Below, piece after piece: positions 12,501 through 22,581 of a DNA stretch of 64,000 bases. Below the pieces are notes generated by a model. It worked only from the letters and a program-made list of their open reading frames with translations. It was not told the origin of the DNA and did not search any database. The translations under genes were made by a program, and so were the position numbers. The number at the start of each line of letters is the position of its first letter. The stretch's first letter is position 1. The stretch is from Trissonchulus latispiculum (lineage: Eukaryota; Nematoda; Enoplea; Enoplida; Ironidae). Location of the stretch: NCBI GenBank assembly GCA_030248195.1, contig JASAND010022295.1, forward strand, positions 1 to 64,000, in the 5' to 3' direction.

Positions 12501-13208
12501 ACTAATTATCACCTAACTAATGCAAATTATTCCTAATTAGCACTAATTCCATGCTACTAATGGACAAATTATGACCTTATTTTGACCCATCTTCCAATAT
12601 TTGCACTTACTAGCTGCGTAAAACGTTTAAAACTCGAAGTTTCTTGTTAAATTGCTGGTTATTTAGTAACTTCTTTCTTTGGATTCGTTTTCCTTGATAA
12701 TTTTCAACTATTTTAATCAGTTCTTAGCTGACTTCCTGACAATGTGAGGCCTTATTCGCGGCCTGGGAAGAGTAACGACTCCTCCGTGATACATCAAAAG
12801 TGATGTTAGGGCTATTACTGACCCGGGAAGGGTAACAACCCCTCCATTACTGACAGATAGCCTACCGAAACTTCCTTAGACTACATTCCACTGAGGTTCT
12901 ATTCCATTTTCGTGTCCTTTGCGTGAGAGTAATGCTACTTCTAGTCTTATTCTTCCTACCTACACTAGAACCTATGTCCCTAATGATGAATTTCTGGGGG
13001 TTTCACACTGACTGGCAACTCTGGTAATTACATGACGATTACTTTATACAGTGCTTGGACGTTTCATAATTTACATCAAGATTTCACAGGCACGCCACTC
13101 ATAACCAGTGCATTAGAAAATTAAATCAATTCCATTAAGAACCACAATCTACGACAAACTGAGCTTTCCATGGTCATTTTCGGGTTTTATTTTGCCTTTT
13201 CCATTACA

Positions 13209-13462
13209 CATGCTCAAAGTGGTTGTAGAGTGCTGTGGTGGGGTGGGGGGACTTAGGCGATTTTCGGTCAAAAATGAAATTTTTCAAAAGTGGTCAAATT
13301 TGGTACCAAATGAAAGCCCTAAGTGAAGTGAGCAACTTTTGTCATAGAATTGCATGTTCAAAGTGGCTGTAGAGTGCTGTGGTGGGGACTTAGGCGATTT
13401 TCGGTCAAAATTGAAATTTTTCAAAAGTGGTCAAATTTGGTACCAAATGAAAGCCCTAAGCG
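13209..13462. repeat. Satellite of about 146 bp, right of insertion
   Basis: Continues the array of 6282-6648. The next ACTTTTGTCATAG phrase is at about 13335, 144 bp after the 6627 phrase once the insertion and duplicated CATG are removed. Confidence 0.8.
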
Positions 13463-14028
13463 ATATATAGTATCTGCTTGCGCATGGTGTTCGGAAATAT
13501 ATTATGTTGGTTCTTTTTTGCGCATGTAAAAGAATGGAAAACAAGAACCAAAAATGCTCCTTCGTCGTATGTAAAATACATATGAGTGAGTACTCTCAGG
13601 CAGGTTGTACAAACACGGAAACTAGCCTGTAAAATGCATATGAGTGGCGTTGATGTTGTAAATTAAGAAAAACAAGTTGCAACGGCGTAACATATGAGCC
13701 TGTCCTACAACGAGGCTCATATTGGCGTCACAGTGCAGCCTTCTTAAAGATCATCAGGTCATCATATTAAAGAAAAAACGAATGAATAGGCATAACATGT
13801 TAACATTGTGGCTTGAATGAAATGGACAGAACGAAGTGAACTGCGACACCTCAAGTTTAACTGTACATGCAAGCTGATGTTTCCCGAAACACCATGGCAC
13901 CTACTATTTCCGGATGCACTATTGTACACCTACTGTATTCTCGGATAACTATGACACACTACTCTCACATACGTAATGCTTTCCCCACTTGGCTTTCAGT
14001 CAGAGCGCAGAGTGGCATGCCGTATAAT

Positions 14029-14424
14029 TAGGGCTGTGACCGGGCCGTGAAGCGGGCCTGGGGCCTGGGCCGGGCCCGGGCCGGGGCCGGCCCCGGGCCG
14101 GCCCGGCCCCGATTTTATAGAGTGCGGCCCGGCCCGGCCCGGGCCCGGCCCGTCTACCCTGCAAAGCCCGGCCCGCTTCAAGGCCCGTGGGGCCTGCCGT
14201 GCCGACGGGGCCAACCTGTCCTGCCGGGCCAGCGGGGCTTGCGGGGCCGTCGGTTTCTTAAGCTGCGATTCATTTGTGCGTGTAATGTATGCACATACAT
14301 GTACATATACATACACGTAGGTATGTTATATTTGCAGATTAATACACAATCAATATGTGAGCACATAGGTTTCAATACAATGTTCGTGTTTACTTCCTTA
14401 AACATTGCGGCCAAAGGCTAAAGA

Positions 14425-14484
<60 letters not shown>

Positions 14485-15207
14485 AGCTCAATTGGGCATT
14501 GAATCGTTTTCTCACCCTGTTGAGAAATCAGCAACCAGCCATGTATACAACAGAAGCAAACTTGCAAGATGGCCTCAATGCTTACTACAGTTATCTTGTG
14601 GTCAAGCAATTTCAAAGCTTCCAGGATTTCAGCGACCCGTTGTTGTGAGACTTGGGATAATTTTGGAAGTTCGTTCCAAGATATTTTGCGAAGTTTCATT
14701 CCTTTCCTTCCCGGTTGTTTATTTGTTTTTACATCACCTGTTTGCGTTTCTTAATTTTTGGTAATGCTGCGAAATCCAGAGGTAACATTAGGATTGTGAC
14801 AGTGTTTAGATTAGTCTCTATGCATGACTGTTACTGTGGTTTAGAAAACCCGCTCAAAGTCGAGGAATTTCAATACATACAATACCTGGTTAGCGCACAT
14901 CACGGCTCGGGCCGCTAACAGGCCCGGGTCGGCGGATTCAGGCCGTGTAGCGGGCCCCGAACCCGGGCCGGGTCGTGGAACCGTAAAGCGGACTCCAGGC
15001 CCGGACCGGGCCGTGAAAAGAGCTCCGAAAAGGGGCGGGGCCGTGAAGCGGGCCCCGGGCCCGGGCCGGGCCTTGAAGCGGGCCGCGGGCCCGGGCCGGG
15101 CCGGGGCCTTGATGCGGGCCCGGGGCTTGGGGCCGGGCTAGGGCCGGCAAGCTAGGTCGGCCCGGGCCCGGGCCCGGCCCGGCAAAATCCTTAACGGCAC
15201 AGCCCTA
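14029..15207. mobile_element. hAT-like non-autonomous element with GGCCCG arrays
   Basis: 1,179 bp. A perfect 8-bp duplication CGTATAAT flanks it (14021-14028 and 15208-15215). Terminal inverted repeats are TAGGGCTGTG, typical of hAT. GC-rich subterminal arrays of GGCCCG/CGGGCC lie at 14040-14250 and 14905-15185. The AT-rich core has a (TA)n tract and no transposase. Open frames across the GC arrays are not genes. Confidence 0.85.
14427..14481. repeat. (TA)n microsatellite
   Basis: Uninterrupted TA dinucleotides, about 27 units. Confidence 0.95.
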
Positions 15208-15410
15208 CGTATAATGCGTATGCACAGTTTAATGTCTTAGCGACAAGATGTGTAAAGGACAATTTTGTAAAGAAAGCTTTACGTGCTATTTATATGGAGG
15301 TCAAATATCGACAAATTATATTATGAGTTATGACATGCGCCAATATGAGCCTCGTTGTAGGACAGGCTCATATGTTACGCCGTTGCAACTTGTTTTTCTT
15401 AATTTACAAC

Positions 15411-16182
15411 TGTAAGTTTAATTCAAAGCTAACTTTCGTCATTGTTTTCGCTGGTTCTGAGCAGGCTATGCTATCGCAAAAGTGATGGGATCTCGATTGG
15501 TCAGTAGAATCAGTATTTATGCAACGTTTTGAAGATAAAGTCTGTTTTCTTGTAGCAATTTCATACAAGTTCAGTCCATTCTGGTTTATTTTTTACAGCT
15601 AGGTGGTGACTGACTACCACAGGGACAGGAGCGTTATATAGTACTGTCCAGTCCAAACTTGGATATGATAACAAACTACCATTTAAGCGATTTATAACAT
15701 ATTAGGACCAATAAAATTAGGAATGATCATAACTCGTAGAAATATGTCGAAATTTCAGGTTTACTGGAAGCAACTCTTCGCGATCTTTACGGAAAGATAT
15801 GTAGTAAGCTCTGGCAACACTGTTTTCGCACAAGCACGCAACACTGTTTTCGCACGATTTTTAAGTCACCACAGAAGCATTAATGGTTTTGCGTGATAAT
15901 TAAGTTTTTATGTCAATGAATTAAGATATTACTGAAATATTTTTGACAGAAGATTCAAGACAGAATAGAAATGAATAATTTTGTCATATATAAAAGCAAT
16001 ATTACAATGTATAAAGACATACAAAAGAACCAAAAGTTAGAGGAAAATTGAAAATTCAACAGAAATAGTAAATTTTCAGGTGGTTCAGCCCAAATTTTGC
16101 GTAAAATTGGTGTGAACAAAAATAACTCTTGACCCGCTCTGACCCGCGAGCACTCATCGACCTGAAAGTCGACCCACGGGTA
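15411..16182. other. Intergenic AT-rich sequence
   Basis: No gene seen. ACCCGC-rich text at 16130-16190 forms the target of the next hAT-like insertion and resembles the GC-rich arrays at 40.0 and 42.1 kb. Confidence 0.4.
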
Positions 16183-16190
16183 CCCGCGAC

Positions 16191-17463
16191 TAGTGTTGTT
16201 TCAGCAGCTGAAACTGAAACTGAAACCTAGTTTCAGCTTGTACATGTTTCAGTTTCAGTTGCTGAAACTGAAACTGAAACTGAAACCATAACAGATTTGG
16301 AGCTGAAACTGAAACTGAAACTTAGTCGAAGTGAGAGCTGAAACTGAAACTGAAACTGAAACTGAAATTAAAATAACTTTTGAGCTGAAACTGAAACTGA
16401 AACTAGAATCGTTTTGGAGCTGAAACTGAAACTGAAACAGTTTCAGCTCCACACTAAGACTGAAACTAGTTTCAGCTCTCGCTGAAGCTAAAACTATTTT
16501 CAGCTCTCGCTGAAGCTGAAACTAGTTTCAGCTCTCGCTGAAGCTGAAATAGGTTTCAGCTCTAGCATATGCATGCTTAGCATAGACGAGTGTTTCAAAA
16601 ACTGGGTCCTGTTCCCAGCATGTACAATTCCGGCCTTATATATAAATATAAACGTTTGACTAGTGCTTTTTGCAGAACAGAGCAAAATTGTACGGCAATG
16701 TTTATTTGATCTATTTCCAAAAAATTTTCTTTTTTCAGAATATTAAATAATCATTTTAAGATTTGCTCAACGTAAATAACAACATTTTTATAAAATCAGC
16801 ACATGGAGCCAGCAGCAACAACTAATAATATCCCCAAATTTAAGGTTAATTAAATTGCTATGAATTCTTCCCTTTTAGACTGCTGCAGTATAATTTTTAG
16901 TATAGATAGCCGATTAGAAGTGTCTAATGGGAAAGATTAAATGGTTTTACTTGAGCATTATTAGTATTATATATATTGTGCTTCGTGTTCATGATTTGAT
17001 ATTATCTATGGAAAGAATTCACCATGACACCGAAAATTTGCAGTGCCCTGTCTGCCACAAACGAAAATGTCTAATGAGATTATGTGAAACTTCAGGATTA
17101 GGAACGAAACCTAAATAGCAGTTAATTAATTTGATTAGCATAACATAAGGATAATATAGAGGATAACAAAAGCTGAAACTCATTTTAGTCAGAGCTGAAA
17201 CTGAAACTGAAACTAGAACAAATTTTGAGCTGAAACTGAAAACTATAAAAGACTTGGACTGAAACTGAAAACTAAAAAACGGAGCTGAAACTGAAACTAA
17301 AACTGAAACTCATTTTAGTCAGAGCTGAAACTGAAACTGAAACTGAAACTGAAACTATAACAAATTTGGAGCTGAAACTGAAACTGAAACTAAGCTAAAC
17401 TACGAGCTGAAACTGAAACTGAAACTGAAACTGAAACTAAACAGGCCAGCGTAAACATCACTA
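16191..17463. mobile_element. hAT-like element with CTGAAA arrays
   Basis: 1,273 bp. The 8-bp duplication is CCCGCGAC/CCCGCCAC (16183-16190 and 17464-17471, 7 of 8 match). The ends are TAGTGTTGTTT and, reversed, TAGTGATGTTT. Subterminal arrays consist of CTGAAA hexamers grouped as AGCTGAAACTGAAACTGAAA (16200-16560 and 17172-17440). The core has a 63-codon frame (16927-17118) with two Cys pairs (CPVC..) that I do not recognise and do not call as a gene. It lies 283 bp upstream of the next gene's start. Confidence 0.75.
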
Positions 17464-17746
17464 CCCGCCACCCACTTCCAATTCTGAGTTTGCTCCAGTT
17501 TGACCGTGTAATCTGGACCTTGAAGATTATAAGCTCTTGTCAGTACTAGGATTGCTACTTGCTAGTCCTTTCTACATATTAAAGTTATCTAAACAATTGT
17601 TAGATTATTCCTAACCTTTTTTATTTAAACTACCAGAACATGTATGTTTCATACAGCCCCTACACTGCAGATCTTTTAGTAAAATTTTTACTTGTGTTTT
17701 GATACAGGACTTGTCTTGATATTTTACTTATAAAAACTCATTTCTA

Positions 17747-18067
17747 ATGGATTCGAAAAAGCCCAATAAGGTACCCGGTGGACTATCTTTGTATCTCGGT
17801 CCTTCGAAACATGCCAAAGCTGTGTCTACTCAACAGCAGACTGTACAACAGCCACTCCTCTCTGCAATAGAAGAAAGTCCGCTTCAACCTAAATCAGTAC
17901 AGCTTAGTTTAACCAGAGTCCTTGTGTCTACAAAGAGAACAAGTTCAAAAACTTTCTCAAGCTCTAAACAAGAGACAATACATCAAGTGATAGGAAACGC
18001 AAATGAACCGTCTGTGTTCCAGCCACTACAAGATATTCAAGAATGTGAGGAACCTGAAAAGCCACAA
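17747..18067 (+). CDS. Unknown two-exon gene, exon 1
   Basis: ATG at 17747 opens MDSKKPNKVPGGLSLYLGP. The 107-codon frame is rich in Ser, Gln, Pro and Lys and ends ECEEPEKPQ at a strong donor, CACAA|GTAAGG, in phase 0. The open frame runs on to 18229, but the donor and the phase-0 partner exon at 19751 argue for splicing here. The predicted protein is about 260 aa, hydrophilic, with no membrane segment or signal peptide and no domain I recognise. The intron contains the hAT-like element 18532-19549. Confidence 0.55.
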
Positions 18068-18229
18068 GTAAGGTTGAATAAATTCAGGAAACTGTTTAAA
18101 ACTAACTCAGGATTCAAACAAGTGGCTCAAATTAACTTTATCCGCGCATGGTGCTTGGTGGATGAAACTCGGCTTCACTCGTATGAAAGCAAGCGTAGAT
18201 GCAGAGCTGAAAGCGGGATGAAAAACTAA

Positions 18230-18505
18230 CACGTGGGGGGTTCTCTTGCGCAATTCCCACCAGCCCTAACTTTCGATTTTTTCGACCAATAACTTTAAAA
18301 TTTTGAATGGCTGCATACTGGGGGCTGATGAATTCAAAAAAATTAAAAATTTTAAAATTTAAGTTTTAAGTCGACGAGGGGGGACTAGGGGGGGTCAAAA
18401 GATTTTTGTCCCCGAATTTGCTTAGAACTTGCATACAGGGGTTTTCTGGGGCGCTGAGCACGAATCCGATATCCGTTTTTCGATAAAGCTGTTTGTTAGT
18501 TTTGT
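18230..18505. repeat. Dispersed repeat, left copy
   Basis: Shares text with 20640-20870 in opposite orientation (CTTGCATACAGGGGTTTTC, GCTGAGCACGAATC, ATCCGTTTTTC) and with 44930-45000 (GACCAATAACTTTAAAAT, GCGCATACTG-type). Related fragments are at about 1980 and 21370-21440. Confidence 0.6.
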
Positions 18506-18531
18506 TAGAGTTGTAGAAACGCTAAGTTTTG

Positions 18532-19549
18532 GGGTGTGGGTAAAACCCGGCCCCGGCTCCGGTCCCGGCCCCGGCGCATGCAGTTGTTTTAGGTGGGTAA
18601 AACACGGCCCCGGCCCCGGCGCAGGGTAAAACCCGGCCCCAATGTTTTGAAAATCCGGAAAAATTTGAAATTAAACACGTGCATATGCGTGTGTTTTATG
18701 CATGCAAATACAGAATACATTGTATTTGCGTATAACTTACGATAATACAAACAGTATGTATAATCCGTTGCAACAATGGAAAAGTATCGCAATGTTTTGT
18801 TTTCATTATGATTTTTTCCCAGTTAAGTCATGCAATTACATATTTTTCTGGTACATTGCGTTTAATGAATGAAACATTTACATTTAATGAAATAAATGCA
18901 CAACAAGATTTGAATTTATTTTTACCATACATCACGAAGTTTTAAAACAATTTGAAACATTATTTAGAAACAATACGTAATTTAAAAAGCATTCAAGAAA
19001 TTTTGCTGACATAGTTACACCAAATAAAGAAAAAGACGATAAATTTAAATTTTAACATTCAGAAATTATTAACTTGTAAAAATTTAGTATGGGGTATAAG
19101 ACATGCCAAAATTTTCCAGTTCTCCTTGATGTCCCCCTAGGAAAACGTAAAACTTAGATTTGCTAAACTTTAGGAATGTCTTAGGAATTAATAATATTGG
19201 ATAATATTAGGCTTTTTAATCGGTTCTTAAAAATATACTTCATATATTTCAAAATTATTTATTTTCATAAGTACCATCCATGAATTAATACAAAATGGCT
19301 AGAAAAGGTTGCGTAACACACTGCAAAGTATAAAACTCAGCTCATAAACTACGCCTTAAATCTTTACACATATGCGTAATTACACAAACACCTCTGTTAT
19401 ACTGCATAAGAATTTACACTATAAGTGCGCCGGGCTAGTGCACCGGGTTTTACCCACTTATTAAACTCTGCGTGCGCCGGACTGAGGCCGGGGCTGGGTT
19501 TACCCATGTGCGCCGGGGCCGGGGCCGGAGCCGGGTTTTACCCAGACCC
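18532..19549. mobile_element. hAT-like element with GGGTAAAACCCGGCCCC arrays
   Basis: 1,018 bp in the intron of the 17747 gene. An 8-bp duplication AAGTTTTG flanks it (18524-18531 and 19550-19557). The ends are GGGTGTGGGTAAAACCCGGC and, reversed, GGGTCTGGGTAAAACCCGGC. Subterminal GC arrays (18540-18650 and 19430-19549) surround an AT-rich core with no transposase. Confidence 0.7.
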
Positions 19550-19750
19550 AAGTTTTGTAGAAACGTAACACTGTATTTCCATTTATAGACAGCTTTTCCT
19601 TTTAGGAAGGAATATGGTTTAATTGGGTATTTAGCTTTATGGAGGGATAGAGTTATGTTTAGAATTGATCTAAACAATCCAATGAACTCACCAAAGCTGG
19701 GTAACGTTTATATTACCCTAATCAACTACCAACAGTACTGCAAATTGTAG

Positions 19751-20212
19751 GAACCACCACCAATTGAAGAAACGAAAGAAACTCCACCGGAGAAACCAGA
19801 CAAAAATGACGACTCTGCGATTTCGGCGCCACATACCGTTTATGACCCACTGAAAGATGTTGCAGAGGCCCGAGAGATACCAGCTGTCGCCTATGACTAT
19901 GAGAAATCGCCGACCCAGCGACCAGATCCTCAGACCCAGCTCAAAGAGCACGTACAAAGAATTCTGGAGGAAAAGGAGCAAAGAGAGCGCAAACAGAAGA
20001 GGCGATCGAAGCCAAACCTTCTGGCGCCCTTCGAATCTCCCGGAAAATCACCCGCGGCAACGCCAGAGCACAGTCTACGAACTGGATCCAGGCGCAGCAA
20101 AACTAAGCCCACTTCAGTACGCCGGCGCTCTAGCAGAAAGCTTTCACCGCTCAGTCGTCGATCTAAACACTTGCGAAAATCTCGAAGAAAAAGCCAGGCT
20201 CACAATAATTGA
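19751..20212 (+). CDS. Unknown two-exon gene, exon 2
   Basis: Acceptor TGCAAATTGTAG precedes a phase-0 frame starting EPPPIEETKETPPEKPDKN. It then has a charged, probably helical stretch (EHVQRILEEKEQRERKQKRR) and a strongly basic Arg/Ser/Lys tail (RRRSSRKLSPLSRRSK..) ending at TGA 20210-20212; 153 residues. An AATAAA is near 20316. The basic tail suggests a nuclear, nucleic-acid-binding or highly phosphorylated protein, which is inference only. The family is not recognised. Confidence 0.55.
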   Translation, partial: EPPPIEETKETPPEKPDKNDDSAISAPHTVYDPLKDVAEAREIPAVAYDYEKSPTQRPDPQTQLKEHVQRILEEKEQRERKQKRRSKPNLLAPFESPGKSPAATPEHSLRTGSRRSKTKPTSVRRRSSRKLSPLSRRSKHLRKSRRKSQAHNN

Positions 20213-22401
20213 TCTAAACATATTAAATACAAGAATATACATGCACTTGATTATATTTGCAACCTATTTTTGGCTATCAACAAGCAAGCCCTTGTTTTGA
20301 TGCATATGGTGAAGAAATAAATACATGCCTAATCCCAAAATAACTGCATTAATCATACCTACGGCAAATATAAATAGTATTTTGTGGTGAGCAGTAGTGT
20401 TTAAGGGATCTCTTTAACTTTATCCCCCCCAACTAGTTTGGGGGGGGATAAAGTTAAATTGGGGTCATCAATCAAAATTTGTGTAAACGGGAAACAATGT
20501 GTACTTGGCGTCCTTTTAGTAGTCATTAGAAGTTGTTCCATCAGAAGATGAACACAATTTGAATAAAGTTATTTAGTTTCGTTAGCTCAGTATTGTATAA
20601 GCTTACATGTTAAGCTTACAAGTTTAGCCTATACTGAGCTAACGAAAAGCTGATTGAAAAACGGATGTCAGATTCGTGCTCAGCGCCACCGAAAACCCCT
20701 GTATGCAAGTTTTCAGCGAATGTTTTTTCAAAAAATTATTCGTTTCACCTTGGCCCCCCCTTACCAAACTAAAATTTAAAATGTTAAAAATTTTTTAAAA
20801 TTTTAAATTTTTTTAATTCATCAGCCTCCAATATGAAGCCATACAATAAATAATGCAATAAAACACAATGTGACACTGAATTAGTGCTTTTAGGCAGGTT
20901 TTAATTCTGGGGGGGATAAAGTTTAATTGGGGTTCTTGGGGGGGGATAAAGTTAAATTGGTCCTGTTTAAGAACGACCATATAGGTTTATTTGTATCATT
21001 TTTAGAATTTTTCGAATTATGCGTCCAATATTCGGCCTCCAATATTCTGTGTACTAAAATAAATGTACTGTATTTATAACAGCTGTCAATTCGGTATAAG
21101 GAATTTTAGATTTCAGATAAGGATAAGGAAACATGTTCGTTCTACAAAAATTGACATTATATAAAGCTTAGACTTGCGCTTATCCTACTTACACCTAATC
21201 GTGTGGGTACTGTGATAATTTACCTTATACGATCTAAATACCAAATTTGCGATTCAACTTCATTGATCACAAAAAATGTTAATTTTTCCCTAAAAAATTA
21301 ACAAACTAATATTTCCAGGACACCCGAAAAATTTTTAAGTTTAAGTAAGGGTACATTTTTCAGGATCAAGTAAGTTTGCTGGGTCGATGAACACGAATCT
21401 TAAAACGGTTTTTCGATCAAGGTTTTCGTTAAAAGCTGAAACGTTAACCTTAAAACTTTAGCTGTATCTAGCTATTAATTTAAGGCTGGAACAAAAAACG
21501 TATTTGCTGCAAATCCACACCAAATTTGAACTATTAAATCGGAAGTTTTGCACTTTTGCGAAAGTTACACACAGGTGTGCGTCTGCCTTAGCATCGCCAC
21601 AAAATGGCGGAATGAGTATTATGCAAAAGCAACACTTTCCATTGCTCACTCTAGTGTTGAGGTAAGTTTTCCAAAACTTTGGTACACGTAGCCGACGGCC
21701 GGCCGGTCGGCGCCAAACGCGACCGATAGACTGAACGATCGAAGTCAGGCCGTCACCCGGTTAGCCGTCGGCCTGGTTGCAGTTCTCAAACACTAGTGAG
21801 CAATAGATCGGTGGTCGGTCGTTACCCCAACAGTCGATACGTGTACCGTTTAAATTTTTAACTATGTAAGAAAACAATTTTTATTCAATTAGCATAACTA
21901 CAAAGTTTACACAAAATGGAAATACATAACACAAGGTTATTTGGCAAGATCGTTTCACGATTCCCTGCGTCCGTCTCACACTTTCGCAGGAAGGTTGGGG
22001 TCTGGTTTCCTAGAATTAATTACATTACTAAGAGTATATACATGATATAATGCACAATATTACCAAGAGCACATGAAGCATTATACTCTAAGCCCGAACT
22101 ATCCTATGACCTTCCTAGCCCCCAATAAATCGACACCTAGGGGAGCAATTTGGGGACAGGATTAATGCTTATATGCTAAAAACGTCCATGCACAAATTAT
22201 ACTAAGCTACCAAGCTTAACCCCGCTCCGCCTGGACGCTGTACCTAAATAGGGCGGGGTGAGGCGGGGAGATAGCTGACAGCGTGCACGAATATTTTGGG
22301 TCTATTTTAAATAAAATCTAAAACTGAATTAATAAACACGATAACTATATATCTTATGTTTCATAAAACTATACGTACGTAGAAATTAACACACAAAAAT
22401 T
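20213..22401. other. Intergenic: inverted repeats and AT-rich sequence
   Basis: 20413-20458 is a long hairpin (AACTTTATCCCCCC / GGGGGGATAAAGTT) whose arm recurs directly at about 20910 and 20940, perhaps the ends of a small transposon. 20640-20870 is the right copy of the dispersed repeat at 18230-18505. 21690-21780 is GC-rich with GGCCGG motifs. 22210-22265 has CCCCGCTCCGCC and its approximate reverse. No gene seen. Confidence 0.5.
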
Positions 22402-22581
22402 CTATGCATACTTTTCAACAGTTTCCTTTCTTGTACAGGCAGCTGAGCAGAAATGGCGTCTGACGCGACGAGTGTCCTTAAAGAGGAGACTCAGCAGACT
22501 CTCGAACGGCTGCTGGACTGTGATGGAGACAAGGAAGGCCACGATCAAGCAGGACACAAGGTGACCCAGGAAAAGATAGAA
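22402..22581 (-). CDS. NRF-like exon 15 (terminal)
   Basis: Acceptor TTATTTTAG. Encodes the last membrane helix (FYLFLGHLVSCLIVAFLVSI), the family ending QPFESLLSLLFK and a basic tail, with TAG at 22402-22404. A 45-codon frame on the plus strand here is its shadow. Confidence 0.85.
   Translation of the reverse strand, partial: FYLFLGHLVSCLIVAFLVSITVQQPFESLLSLLFKDTRRVRRHFCSAACTRKETVEKYA

Larger units (their letters stand above)
6649..13208. mobile_element. 6.56-kb hairpin-studded non-coding insertion
   Basis: The 146-bp satellite is interrupted here. CATG is duplicated at 6645-6648 and 13209-13212. Removing the insert plus one CATG restores the satellite phrase ATTGCATGCTCAAAGTGG in register. 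The ends are inverted: TGTAATGAAG on the left and, reversed, TGTAATGGAA on the right. The 4-bp duplication and TGTNR ends recall Ginger-type DNA transposons, though TG..CA ends also occur in LTR elements. No long terminal repeats and no recognisable coding region were found. It contains many perfect or near-perfect hairpins: 7239-7267 (14 bp), 8153-8170, 8232-8255 (11 bp), 8683-8704, 10626-10653 (12 bp), 10888-10910, 11278-11305 (11 bp), 11444-11477, 11515-11542, 11690-11716, 11870-11933, 11951-12018 (17 bp, one mismatch) and 12239-12263. It also holds a tRNA-like cloverleaf. Confidence 0.7.
13653..15410. repeat. Inverted repeat pair around a hAT-like element
   Basis: 13653-13727 and 15338-15410 are near-identical in opposite orientation (GTTGTAAATTAAG..GGCTCATATTGGCG). 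Each arm contains its own 10-bp hairpin, ATATGAGCCT/AGGCTCATAT. The hAT-like element 14029-15207 sits between them, so it seems to have landed in a pre-existing inverted-repeat element. The remaining spacer shows no gene. Confidence 0.7.

Noticed and set aside
6649..13208. LTR retrotransposon interpretation of the 6.56-kb insert
   Set aside because: TG..CA ends and a 4-bp duplication fit, but I found no direct terminal repeats, primer-binding site or gag/pol text.
16255..16452. Repetitive FQFQLQ/SFSFS peptide
   Set aside because: Translation of CTGAAA arrays of a hAT-like element.
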